Assembly (NCBI GenBank): GCA_964370445.1
Contig: CAYJJK010000075.1
Span: forward strand, 1 to 12,218
Reading direction: 5' to 3'
Length of the DNA stretch: 12,218 nucleotides
Source: JAAYCI01 sp964370445
GTDB taxonomy: Bacteria > Bacillota > Clostridia > Oscillospirales > Ruminococcaceae
A program made the position numbers and the translations under genes. The notes under the pieces were generated by a model, which was not told the DNA's origin, did not search any database, and saw only the letters and a program-made list of their open reading frames with translations. Below are positions 1 to 6,659 of this stretch, piece by piece (positions within the stretch are counted from its first letter, which is position 1; the number at the start of each line of letters is the position of its first letter).

Positions 1-166
1 CATACGCCTCGTTGGCTTCCTTAAACTTTGATTAGGCATCTTTATCGCCTGGGTTTAAGTCAGGATGGTACTTCTTGGCCTTTTTTCGGTAGGCGTTTTT
101 TATATCGGCTTCGCTGGCATCTTTTGCAACACCCAGAACCTCGTAAAAGTCCCGTTTATCGGCCAA
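1..166 (-). CDS. dnaJ: DnaJ co-chaperone, N-terminal J-domain only; partial, with an in-frame stop
   Basis: DnaJ stimulates the DnaK ATPase and hands over unfolded clients. The visible start reads (M)ADKRDFYEVLGV, followed by helix II (residues about 19-33) and the invariant HPD motif at residues 34-36, so the J-domain identity is clear. The start is a TTG at 166-164: an in-frame TGA directly precedes it and AAGGAG and AGGG tracts lie upstream. The gene runs off the left window edge, so the Gly/Phe, zinc-finger and C-terminal domains cannot be seen. The odd point is codon 45, which is TAA (34-32) where the family normally has Glu (GDK-x-A-E). After the stop the same frame continues with a normal J-domain sequence (SKFKEANEAY), so this is a substitution and not a frameshift. 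It is the last gene seen of the hrcA-grpE-dnaK-dnaJ operon. Identity is sure; whether the stop is real is not. Confidence 0.85.
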
Positions 167-220
167 TCAACTTCACCCTTTCTCCTTGTGGGGTTTGAAT
201 AAGCCCCAAACTCTTTCTTT

Positions 221-271
221 CAGCACTGCACGCGGCGAATGGTTTTGCATTCGCCGCGTAGCTTTGTGCTG
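221..271 (-). promoter_or_regulatory. Strong hairpin in the dnaK-dnaJ intergenic region
   Basis: A perfect 12-bp stem, ACGCGGCGAATG (230-241) with CATTCGCCGCGT (248-259), encloses a 6-nt loop. An outer 6-bp stem, CAGCAC (221-226) with GTGCTG (266-271), extends it across an internal loop. It lies between the dnaK stop and the dnaJ start. Read in the operon (minus) direction, no U-tract follows the hairpin, so it does not look like a classical full terminator. An RNA-processing, mRNA-stability or partial-attenuation role that sets the dnaK:dnaJ ratio is my inference. Read on the plus strand it is followed by a T-rich run (272-280), so it would look like an intrinsic terminator for any rightward transcript. 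Confidence 0.75.
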
Positions 272-295
272 TTTTCTTTTTATATCTGGCGGCTA

Positions 296-2125
296 TTATT
301 CGTCTACCTCAGTGAAATCGGCATCGATAACATCGTCGCTTTGTGCGCTACTTTGAGAGGCGTCCTGAGCACCCGGCTCTTCTGCAGCTGCAGCGTTTTG
401 GCTGTAAACCTTGCTGCTTACTTCATGCAAAACTTTTTGCAGTTCTTCTTGTTTTGCTTTAATATCATCAAGGTTGTCACCTTCCAAAGCGGTTTTTAAG
501 GCGCTCTTTTTTTCTTCTAAGCTGGCCTTGTCGGCCTCGTCTAGCTTGTCGCCAAAATCGGCAATGGTTTTTTCGGTTTGATACACCATTTGGTCGGCCG
601 CATTGCGTGTTTCAATTTTCTCTTTCAGTATGCGGTCTTCTTCAGCATAGCGCTCGGCATCTTTCACAGCGGCTTCCACATCATCTTTGCTCATGTTGGT
701 GGAAGCGGTGATGGTGATGCTTTGCTCTTTGCTTGTGCCAAGGTCTTTGGCAGAAACCGCCACAATGCCGTTGGCATCAATGTCGAAAGTAACTTCAATT
801 TGGGGCACGCCACGAGGCGCTGCGGGAATGCCGTCTAGATGAAATACACCCAGTTTTTTGTTGTCTTTGGCCATCTCGCGCTCGCCTTGCAGCACGTTCA
901 CTTCCACGCTGGGTTGGTTGTCGGCCGCGGTGGAGAAAATTTGGCTTTTTTTGGTGGGGATGGTGGTGTTGCGCTCGATGATTTTGGTGCACACGCCGCC
1001 CATGGTTTCAATGCCAAGGCTTAGTGGTGTAACATCGAGAAGGAGCAAGCCTTTCACATCGCCGCCCAAAACACCACCTTGAATGGCGGCACCCAATGCC
1101 ACACACTCGTCTGGGTTGATGTCTTTGGAGGGGTCGAGCTTCATGTACTCTTTTACGGCGTCTTGCACAGCCGGAATACGGGTGGAACCGCCCACCAAAA
1201 GCACACGGTTAAGATCGGACGGTTGCAAGCCGGCATCCTTCATGGCGCGTTTCATCGGCTGTGTGGTGCGCTCTACAAGGTCTGCGGTCAGCTCGTTAAA
1301 TTTAGCGCGGGTAAGGCTTGTGTCAAGGTGTTTTGGGCCCGAGGCATCTGCGGTAATAAACGGCAGGTTAATTTGGGTGCTTGTAACACCGGAAAGCTCA
1401 ATTTTTGCTTTTTCTGCAGCTTCTTTTAGGCGCTGGGCAGCCATTTTATCTTGACGCAAATCAATGGCGTTTTCTTTTTTGAATTCCTCGGCCAAAAATG
1501 TGATGATGCGCTCGTCAAAATCGTCACCACCAAGACGTGTGTCGCCTGCGGTGGAAAGCACTTCCGTGATGCCCTCACCCATTTCAATAACAGAAACGTC
1601 AAATGTACCACCGCCAAGGTCATACACCATAATTTTCTGGTCGGCTTGTTTGTCGGCGCCATAGGCAAGCGCTGCTGCCGTGGGCTCGTTGATGATGCGC
1701 TTTACAGTAAGCCCTGCAATGGCACCGGCGTCTTTTGTGGCCTGGCGTTGGCTGTCGCTAAAGTATGCGGGAACGGTGATAACCGCATCGGTTACCGTTT
1801 CGCCCAAATAGCTTTCAGCATCCGCTTTCAATTTTGCCAAAATCATGGCAGAAATTTCCTGCGGGGTGTAATTTTTGCCATCAATTTCCACTTTCTCGCT
1901 TGTGCCCATGGCACGCTTGATGGAAGAAATGGTGCGGTCGGGGTTGGTAATGGCTTGGCGTTTGGCCACTTGGCCCACAAGGCGCTCGCCATCCTTTGTA
2001 AAGCCCACCACAGACGGTGTGGTGCGCCCGCCTTCTGCGTTTGGAATAACAACAGCGTCGCCGCCTTCCATAACGGCAATGCAGCTATTGGTTGTACCAA
2101 GGTCAATCCCTACGATTTTACCCAT
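296..2125 (-). CDS. dnaK: Hsp70 chaperone DnaK
   Basis: DnaK is the cytoplasmic ATP-dependent Hsp70 chaperone that binds exposed hydrophobic peptides, working with DnaJ and GrpE. All three Hsp70 signatures are present: IDLGTTNS at residues 7-14, VYDLGGGTFDVSVI at 167-180 and VLLVGGSTRIPAV at 308-320. The interdomain linker VKGLLLLDVTPL lies at about 357-368, the substrate-binding domain follows to about 500, and then a helical lid. The tail ends in the conserved DDVIDADFTEVD motif. At 609 aa it matches the shorter Gram-positive form, which lacks a segment of the nucleotide-binding domain found in proteobacterial DnaK. The ATG is preceded by AAAGGAGAG at good spacing. The stop is a TAA followed at once by an in-frame TAG. 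It is the third gene of the HrcA-controlled operon, 92 bp after grpE, and I see no convincing promoter of its own in that gap. Confidence 0.98.
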   Translation of the reverse strand: MGKIVGIDLGTTNSCIAVMEGGDAVVIPNAEGGRTTPSVVGFTKDGERLVGQVAKRQAITNPDRTISSIKRAMGTSEKVEIDGKNYTPQEISAMILAKLKADAESYLGETVTDAVITVPAYFSDSQRQATKDAGAIAGLTVKRIINEPTAAALAYGADKQADQKIMVYDLGGGTFDVSVIEMGEGITEVLSTAGDTRLGGDDFDERIITFLAEEFKKENAIDLRQDKMAAQRLKEAAEKAKIELSGVTSTQINLPFITADASGPKHLDTSLTRAKFNELTADLVERTTQPMKRAMKDAGLQPSDLNRVLLVGGSTRIPAVQDAVKEYMKLDPSKDINPDECVALGAAIQGGVLGGDVKGLLLLDVTPLSLGIETMGGVCTKIIERNTTIPTKKSQIFSTAADNQPSVEVNVLQGEREMAKDNKKLGVFHLDGIPAAPRGVPQIEVTFDIDANGIVAVSAKDLGTSKEQSITITASTNMSKDDVEAAVKDAERYAEEDRILKEKIETRNAADQMVYQTEKTIADFGDKLDEADKASLEEKKSALKTALEGDNLDDIKAKQEELQKVLHEVSSKVYSQNAAAAEEPGAQDASQSSAQSDDVIDADFTEVDE

Positions 2126-2217
2126 AAAAAACTCTCCTTTTTGTGTTGTGTTTATATGTTAACTTTTAGTTTAACCATGAATCAATAGAACAAAGTGTGG
2201 CGCCTAGCTCATAATGG

Positions 2218-2793
2218 TTAGGGTGCTACGGCCACCATAGCGTGACGAATGACCTTTTCGCCCAACAGGTACCCTTTTTGCAGCACTTCGGTGATGACGC
2301 CGCTTTCTACGCCTTCCACTTCTTTTTGCATAATGGCATTGTGCAGCTGCGGGTCAAACGCCTGGCCTTCAGTTTCCATTTCGTGGATGCCCAGTTTTTC
2401 AAAAACATCACTGCATTTTTGAAGGGTCATCAACACGCCTTTTTTATATTCTTCATCGCTTGTTTGCACATTAGCAGCGGCGTTTAGGGTGTCTAGCACA
2501 GGCAAAAGCGTTTCGGCAGAAAAGCAAACCCCGTTGCTAAAGGCGGTTTCGGTTTCGCGTTGGCTACGCTTGCGATGGTTCTCGTATTCAGCCGCTGTGC
2601 GCAGCAGTTGCTCGTTTAGGTCGGCAATGCGTGCCTCGGCACCTGCCAATTTTTCCTCTGTGGCAAGAAGCTTTGCTTCCGCCTCTAATGCACTATCTTT
2701 CTTGGCGTCTTTTTTGCTCTTTCTTTTATTCGTGCTTTCTTGTGTAGCCTCATCTGCTATGGGTGTAGTTTGTGGCTCTTCTGCCTTGCTCAT
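2218..2793 (-). CDS. grpE: GrpE, nucleotide exchange factor for DnaK
   Basis: GrpE is the dimeric co-chaperone that releases ADP from DnaK. The 191-residue product has a charged, low-complexity N-terminus (about 1-40, rich in E, K and T), then a heptad-like helical coiled coil (about 40-85, including LAGAEARIADLNEQLLRTAAEYENHRKR). The compact C-terminal beta domain includes the family-typical stretches FDPQLHNAIM and KGYLLGEKVIRHAMVAV. I place the start at the ATG at 2793-2791 because a strong AAGGAGGA lies just upstream. A longer frame from an ATG at 2832 directly abuts the hrcA stop (TAGATG) but has no ribosome binding site and would add 13 atypical residues. It is the second gene of the heat-shock operon, 39 bp after hrcA. 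Confidence 0.96.
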   Translation of the reverse strand: MSKAEEPQTTPIADEATQESTNKRKSKKDAKKDSALEAEAKLLATEEKLAGAEARIADLNEQLLRTAAEYENHRKRSQRETETAFSNGVCFSAETLLPVLDTLNAAANVQTSDEEYKKGVLMTLQKCSDVFEKLGIHEMETEGQAFDPQLHNAIMQKEVEGVESGVITEVLQKGYLLGEKVIRHAMVAVAP

Positions 2794-2832
2794 GCTTATG
2801 TTCTCCTCCTTATGCCGCAAAACTTGCGTCAT

Positions 2833-3876
2833 CTATTTTCTAAAAGTGTTTGGTCCATCAGTGGCGCCACTTACGGCATTTCCCACCAAGTGGCTAAAAT
2901 ACTCCAATGTTGAAATTACCTTGCTAAACGGCATGCGTGTGGGGCCTAAAACTGCCAAAGCACCATACAAACCACCGCTTGACAAATAGTGCTGTGATAC
3001 GATACAAAGGCCGGGAATGGGCCGCTCGAGTTCGTCTCCAAACAATACTACAGTTTGCCGGTTTTGCGGTGTCAATAGTTCCTCTGCGTAATTTTGAGAG
3101 CCCACTAACTCCAAGAGTGCGCGCATTCCCTTGTCGAGATCCGGCCAGCGCAGCAGATATTTTTGCCCCTCAAAATAGAGAGAAGATTTTCCGGCTTCGG
3201 AAAGCAAGGTGAGGGCTGCTGAAAGGATGGGCCAGCTGCGGGGGCCGCGTTCTTCTAAGTGATCTACCATACTGCGGATTAAAGAAGGTGCCACGTCTGC
3301 TTCTGAAACAAACCGCAAATGTGTGTTTAGGGTGCTTGCAAGGCGTGTACAGTCCTCAATGTCCAGCTCGAAATCCACTTTTGCCACGCGGGTAAGCACG
3401 CCGCCGGACACGGTGACTGCCAAAACAGCCGCAGTATAACGTCCCACCTGAATCACTTCATAATGGGCAATGTGCAAATCGATAGCAAGAGGGGTGGTGG
3501 CGATGACAGCATAGCCTAGCAAATCGGCCAGAGCCGAGGCGGCACCCCGTGCCAATTTTTCGGGGTCGTGGTCTAAAGTGCTCACACTGTTTTTAATCCG
3601 CTTTTGCTCTTCGCTTGTCAGCTGCGCCTGTGCAGGCAAAAGGTTATCAACATAATAGCGATAGCCCTTTGCGGTGGGGATGCGCCCGGCAGATGTGTGC
3701 GGTTGTTCTAAAAGGCCCAGCTTTGTTAGGGCGGCCATTTCGTTGCGCAACGTGGCTGATGAAACAGATAAATCGATGCAACGCTGCAATAAGTTAGAGC
3801 CAACAGGTTCTCCGCCATTTGCATATAAGGAAACAATGGCCATCATGATGCGCTCTTTTCTATCATCAATCGGCAT
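2833..3876 (-). CDS. hrcA: Heat-inducible transcription repressor HrcA
   Basis: HrcA binds CIRCE operators and represses dnaK and groE operons. In the well-studied cases its activity depends on GroEL, so it is relieved on heat shock. The N-terminal winged helix (about 1-75) is clear, with recognition-helix sequence SSATLRNEMAAL (39-50) followed by the family motif TSAGRIPT (61-68) and KGYRYYVD. A GAF-like dimerisation domain follows, ending in the typical LGPTRMPFSKVISTLEYFSHLV stretch (key residues G-P-x-R-M). I place the start at ATG 3876-3874 because AGAAGG lies 8 nt upstream. A GTG at 3885 in the same frame overlaps that binding site and is less likely. The product is 347 aa, normal for the family. 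It is the first gene of the operon, 24 bp downstream of a perfect CIRCE, so it should regulate itself. Confidence 0.97.
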   Translation of the reverse strand: MPIDDRKERIMMAIVSLYANGGEPVGSNLLQRCIDLSVSSATLRNEMAALTKLGLLEQPHTSAGRIPTAKGYRYYVDNLLPAQAQLTSEEQKRIKNSVSTLDHDPEKLARGAASALADLLGYAVIATTPLAIDLHIAHYEVIQVGRYTAAVLAVTVSGGVLTRVAKVDFELDIEDCTRLASTLNTHLRFVSEADVAPSLIRSMVDHLEERGPRSWPILSAALTLLSEAGKSSLYFEGQKYLLRWPDLDKGMRALLELVGSQNYAEELLTPQNRQTVVLFGDELERPIPGLCIVSQHYLSSGGLYGALAVLGPTRMPFSKVISTLEYFSHLVGNAVSGATDGPNTFRK

Positions 3877-3900
3877 TTTGTGCACCTTCTCTGTTTTGAT

Positions 3901-3927
3901 TTAGCACTCTTAGTGTTCGAGTGCTAA
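3901..3927 (-). promoter_or_regulatory. CIRCE operator (HrcA binding site)
   Basis: The sequence is TTAGCACTC, a 9-nt spacer, then GAGTGCTAA: an exact match to the CIRCE consensus, with both 9-bp arms perfect. It lies between the promoter -10 box and hrcA and overlaps the expected transcription start. HrcA binding would therefore block initiation, and the 5' end of the transcript would carry the inverted repeat. No other CIRCE copy was seen in the window. Confidence 0.97.
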
Positions 3928-3931
3928 TACC

Positions 3932-3959
3932 ATTTTACAACATCTGGAGAAATTGTCAA
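3932..3959 (-). promoter_or_regulatory. Sigma-A-type promoter of the hrcA-grpE-dnaK-dnaJ operon
   Basis: On the minus strand a perfect -35 box TTGACA (3959-3954) is followed after 16 nt by a -10 box TAAAAT (3937-3932). The expected start, about 7 nt further on, falls inside the CIRCE element. This arrangement is the classic one for vegetative-sigma, HrcA-repressed class I heat-shock operons. Confidence 0.85.
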
Positions 3960-3989
3960 GGGGAAGAAACAATTTTTTTTTACTTTTAC

Positions 3990-4088
3990 AAATTCCTCAC
4001 AATTTGCAAAGCAAAGCGGCGAGTCATTGCATGTATTTAGCACGGCATGGCACTGCAAAAAGAGTTTGCACGAGAGTGAGGACAATTT
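3990..4088. repeat. Long imperfect inverted repeat in the hrcA/yloU divergent region
   Basis: Three paired blocks face each other in order: AAATT (3990-3994) with AATTT (4084-4088), CCTCAC (3995-4000) with GTGAGG (4076-4081), and TGCAAA (4005-4010) with TTTGCA (4065-4070). Short internal loops separate the blocks and about 54 nt lie inside. A competing local hairpin pairs TGCAAA (4054-4059) with the same TTTGCA. On the plus strand a run of T (4086-4090) follows. No open frame of note crosses it. It could be a structured RNA or a binding region between the two divergent promoters, or chance in AT-rich DNA. I do not recognise an RNA family. Confidence 0.35.
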
Positions 4089-4146
4089 TTATGAAGTATG
4101 TGTGAAAAGAAAAAAGGAGCCAGTGTAATGGCGCACAAACACAAAC

Positions 4147-4175
4147 TGTACTTTTGCATTATTTTATTGTATAAT
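4147..4175 (+). promoter_or_regulatory. Probable promoter for yloU-yloV
   Basis: A perfect -10 box TATAAT (4170-4175) lies in AT-rich DNA, with a weak -35 candidate TGTACT (4147-4152) at 17-nt spacing. It is the best promoter-like signal upstream of yloU. The poor -35 match suggests help from an activator or another sigma factor, or simply moderate strength. Transcription from it would start near 4182. Confidence 0.45.
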
Positions 4176-4181
4176 AAATAA

Positions 4182-4405
4182 ACGAATTTTTAGTGACGTG
4201 CTTTGAGAAGATGTTATCATGGTATTGTGCGGTGAAACGCAGCCAAAATATGGCTAGGCGTTGCCTTTAACCAAAAAGAGGAATGAGAGAGCCTAGCTGC
4301 ACTTTGGTAGACGGTGGCACAGCAAAGGCGATGGCTGTTTTAGGTTTTGTGATGGCATGAATGACATGTTTTAAAAGCACAATTTTGGCCCAAAGGGGGA
4401 GTTTT
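4182..4405 (+). promoter_or_regulatory. Long untranslated leader upstream of yloU, with competing hairpins
   Basis: If the TATAAT promoter is right, about 220 nt of RNA precede yloU. The leader holds TGCG-GTGAAA-CGCA (4228-4241), AGCC-AAAATAT-GGCT (4241-4255), and a longer-range pairing of GCTAGGC (4253-4259) with GCCTAGC (4291-4297). The second and third use the same bases and exclude each other, as in riboswitches and attenuators. A weak hairpin, ACAGC (4319-4323) with GCTGT (4334-4338), is followed by TTTT. I could not match this to a known riboswitch class. The leader role is inference; the complementary segments are seen directly. Confidence 0.35.
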
Positions 4406-4774
4406 GTGATTTCTTTCTACAACCCAAACGGGAAAATTTGTATCAGTGAGCGATATTTTGCAGAGCTTATCGGCGGTGCAACCAAAAATGCCGTGGGCAT
4501 GGCGGGCCTTGCCGAAAGTGGTGCTAAAGAATGCATAAAAGCGTTTTTGAGCTCTGAAAAGCTGCAGTCGGGCGTATGCGTGACAGAAGAAAATGGGACG
4601 TTATGGATTGATTTGCACATTAAGGTAGTATACGGGGTGAACATTTCGCAAACGGTGAAAAGTATCCAGCAAAATGTAAGCTATACCGTGGAAAACGCAA
4701 CCGGTTTTACTGTGCTGCGCATCAATGTTTCGGGGTATGGTTGGTGGCGTAAAACAGTGTGTACAAACTGCTGA
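4406..4774 (+). CDS. yloU: Asp23/Gls24 family (YloU-like) protein
   Basis: This is a small cytoplasmic or envelope-associated Asp23/Gls24-family protein. The family is linked to cell-envelope stress and often travels with the FakA-like yloV, but its molecular role is not settled. Features matching the family are the opening NGKICISERYFAELIGGATKNAVGM, the beta-strand stretch LWIDLHIKVVYGVNIS, and the helix QTVKSIQQNVSYTVENATG leading into a final strand (LRINVSG). I chose the GTG at 4406 because AAGGGGGAG (4393-4401) precedes it, giving 122 aa, close to the usual length. An in-frame ATG at 4361 has no binding site and would add 15 atypical residues. The C-terminal tail YGWWRKTVCTNC is unusual for the family. 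An extra G in the run at 4732-4735 would instead end the protein with VWLVA, so a small indel is conceivable. It lies 28 bp before yloV. Confidence 0.88.
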   Translation: MISFYNPNGKICISERYFAELIGGATKNAVGMAGLAESGAKECIKAFLSSEKLQSGVCVTEENGTLWIDLHIKVVYGVNISQTVKSIQQNVSYTVENATGFTVLRINVSGYGWWRKTVCTNC

Positions 4775-4802
4775 GAGTAAGAAGTAATTTTGAGGTGAGG
4801 AC

Positions 4803-6488
4803 ATGATAGAAGGTAAGGCGCTGCGGGATGCCATCATTTCTGGGGCAAATAACATCCGCAAAAACAGTGCTGAAGTAGACGAATTGAATGTATTTCCCGT
4901 GCCGGATGGAGACACGGGACCCAATATGAGCATGACAGCCGGTGCCGCACGTGATGAGCTGCTTTTGTTAAAAGACAGTTGCAGCGTGGGCCAAGCGGCA
5001 GAGGTGGCGGCCGGAGCTATGCTGCGCGGTGCACGTGGCAACTCGGGCGTGATTACATCGCTTTTGTTTCGAGGGTTTTCAAAGCAATTGTCTGGCAAGC
5101 AAACAGCAAGCTGTGAAGATATTGCAGACGCCTTTGAAAAAGGTGTATCTGCAGCATACAAAGCGGTGATGAAACCCACAGAAGGTACCATGCTTACTGT
5201 GGCACGTGTGGTGAGTGAGGAGCTGAGTGCACAAAAGCCAAATGACGAAAAAGCCCAATGGGACTTGATTGTGAAAGCGGCTGAGGATGCCTTGGCAAAA
5301 ACACCTGATCAACTGCCGATTTTAAAAAAAGCAGATGTTGTGGATTCTGGCGGTAAAGGCTTGTGTTACATTTTAGAGGGGATGCGCTCTGCTATTGTAG
5401 AGGGAGTTATTTTAGCGGGACCCGAGGAAGACAAAGATCCAAAGGCAAAGTTGTCTACTGTAAATGTGGGCAAGGGTGTGTTTACCCACGAGTTGCAGCC
5501 CGACCTTACCAATGCCTACTGCACTGAGTTTTTGATAAACCGTGAAAACGATAAAGACCCACTGAAACTGCGTGCCTTTTTAGAAAGCAATGGAGACAGT
5601 GTGGTGGTGGTGGAAGATGAACAAATCATCAAGTGCCATGTGCACACGGCAGACCCGGGGCAGGTGCTTTCTAAAGCACTAAGTTATGGTTTTCTAACAA
5701 AGCTTAAAATTGAAAATATGCTTGAACAATACGAGACGCGAAAAGCACAGGGTCAGGGCCTTGAAAAACAGGTAGAGGCAGAAAAAAGCGGCGAGGGAGA
5801 CTATTTGTATGCCGCGGTGGACAGTTCCCGAGAGGTGGGTTTTGTGGCTGTGGCGGCTGGCACCGGCCTGCGCGAAATCTTTTTAGATCTTGGCATTGAT
5901 GTAGTGGTGAGTGGTGGGCAAACGATGAACCCTTCCACCGAGACCATTTTGCAGGCGGTACAAAATGTGCCGGCAAAGCATGTGTTTGTGTTGCCAAATA
6001 ATAAAAACATCATTTTGGCAGCAGAGCAAGCAAAAAAATTGGCCGACCGCAGTGTGGTGGTGGTGCCTACGCGAACCATACCACAGGGCATGAGTGCCAT
6101 GTTGGCATTTAACCCAAGCGACAGTGTGGATCAAAACCTTATTGAAATGAATAAAATGGCAGAGCAGGTGAAAACCGGGCTTGTCACCTTTGCGTCTCGC
6201 AACACAGAATTTGATGGCAAAAAAATAAGACGTGGTGAAATATTAGGCCTTGAGAATGGAAAGTTGTCTATTGTGGGCAATGATGTTTCTAAAGTGACAG
6301 CTCGTCTTGTGCGCAGCATGTGTAAAAAAGATACCAGCTTTGTTACGCTTATTTCAGGTTGTGATGTGCACGAAGAAGATGCCACACGGACCTTAGAGCA
6401 GTTGCGCTCTAAATTGCCGTCCAATGTGGAGATATCTCTTTTGATGGGCGGGCAACCGGTGTATTATTACACGATATCGGTAGAATAA
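4803..6488 (+). CDS. yloV: DhaL/DegV-domain protein, fatty acid kinase FakA-like (YloV)
   Basis: Proteins of this family phosphorylate fatty acids held by a FakB (DegV) partner, as shown in Staphylococcus; no FakB gene is in the window. The N-terminal DhaL-type kinase domain (about 1-200) has the magnesium/ATP motif NVFPVPDGDTGPNM (29-42), GARGNSGVI (76-84), PTEGTML (125-131) and DSGGKGL (181-187). The middle domain carries AYCTEF with C240 and KCHVHTADPG with H279 and H281, residues that match the zinc-site pattern I recall for FakA. The C-terminal part (about 340-561) is DegV-like, with SGGQTMNPST, LPNNKNI (397-403) and TIPQGM (425-430). The length of 561 aa is normal. The ATG has GAGGTGAGG just upstream. 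It is probably co-transcribed with yloU and is followed by an intrinsic terminator. The exact substrate here is inferred from the family. Confidence 0.92.
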   Translation: MIEGKALRDAIISGANNIRKNSAEVDELNVFPVPDGDTGPNMSMTAGAARDELLLLKDSCSVGQAAEVAAGAMLRGARGNSGVITSLLFRGFSKQLSGKQTASCEDIADAFEKGVSAAYKAVMKPTEGTMLTVARVVSEELSAQKPNDEKAQWDLIVKAAEDALAKTPDQLPILKKADVVDSGGKGLCYILEGMRSAIVEGVILAGPEEDKDPKAKLSTVNVGKGVFTHELQPDLTNAYCTEFLINRENDKDPLKLRAFLESNGDSVVVVEDEQIIKCHVHTADPGQVLSKALSYGFLTKLKIENMLEQYETRKAQGQGLEKQVEAEKSGEGDYLYAAVDSSREVGFVAVAAGTGLREIFLDLGIDVVVSGGQTMNPSTETILQAVQNVPAKHVFVLPNNKNIILAAEQAKKLADRSVVVVPTRTIPQGMSAMLAFNPSDSVDQNLIEMNKMAEQVKTGLVTFASRNTEFDGKKIRRGEILGLENGKLSIVGNDVSKVTARLVRSMCKKDTSFVTLISGCDVHEEDATRTLEQLRSKLPSNVEISLLMGGQPVYYYTISVE

Positions 6489-6540
6489 GGCGTAAAATAG
6501 CCAATTTCTGCCCTATCACTTAAAGAAAACTGAACAAGTT

Positions 6541-6568
6541 GGCCCGGCTATGAAAAGCCGGGTCTTTT
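6541..6568 (+). terminator. Intrinsic terminator after yloV
   Basis: A 9-bp GC-rich stem pairs GGCCCGGCT (6541-6549) with AGCCGGGTC (6556-6564), including one G-T pair. The loop is ATGAAA, and TTTT follows at 6565. It lies 52 nt after the yloV stop and closes the yloU-yloV unit before the secA promoter. Confidence 0.9.
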
Positions 6569-6596
6569 AAAAAAAGAAAATACACATTTTTTTCAC

Positions 6597-6625
6597 TTGC
6601 GGCAAAAGTGTAGACATGGTATTTT
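6597..6625 (+). promoter_or_regulatory. Probable promoter for secA
   Basis: TTGCGG (6597-6602) and TATTTT (6620-6625) are separated by exactly 17 nt. An A/T-rich stretch just upstream (6565-6593) resembles an UP element. It follows the yloV terminator, so secA needs a promoter about here. The boxes match the consensus only partly; TATAGA at 6630-6635 is an alternative -10 without a good partner. Confidence 0.45.
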
Positions 6626-6659
6626 GGAGTATAGAAGAAATAAAAACAAGGGGAAGCGA

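Noticed and set aside
2158..2175. GTTAA/TTAAC inverted repeat between grpE and dnaK.
   Set aside because: Only 5 bp, A/T-rich, with no U-tract and no promoter boxes at sensible spacing.
1451..2188. A 245-codon open frame on the plus strand, antisense to dnaK.
   Set aside because: It mirrors the dnaK coding frame, a common shadow in genes with this codon use. It has no family features, and dnaK is certain.
4035..4041. TTAGCAC-like half site resembling one arm of CIRCE.
   Set aside because: There is no second arm at the right distance; a 7-base match in AT-rich DNA is expected by chance.
4128..4181. A 17-codon frame (MAHKHKLYFCIILLYNK) with a good AAAAAGGAG binding site, in the place where spoVM sits in Bacillus.
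   Set aside because: It overlaps the TATAAT box of the likely yloU promoter, does not resemble SpoVM, and is too short to support. Ribosome profiling could revive it.
4283..4360. A 25-codon frame in phase with yloU, separated from it by a single TGA.
   Set aside because: The purine-rich tract touches the ATG, leaving no proper spacing, and the product resembles nothing known. yloU has a better GTG start with its own binding site.
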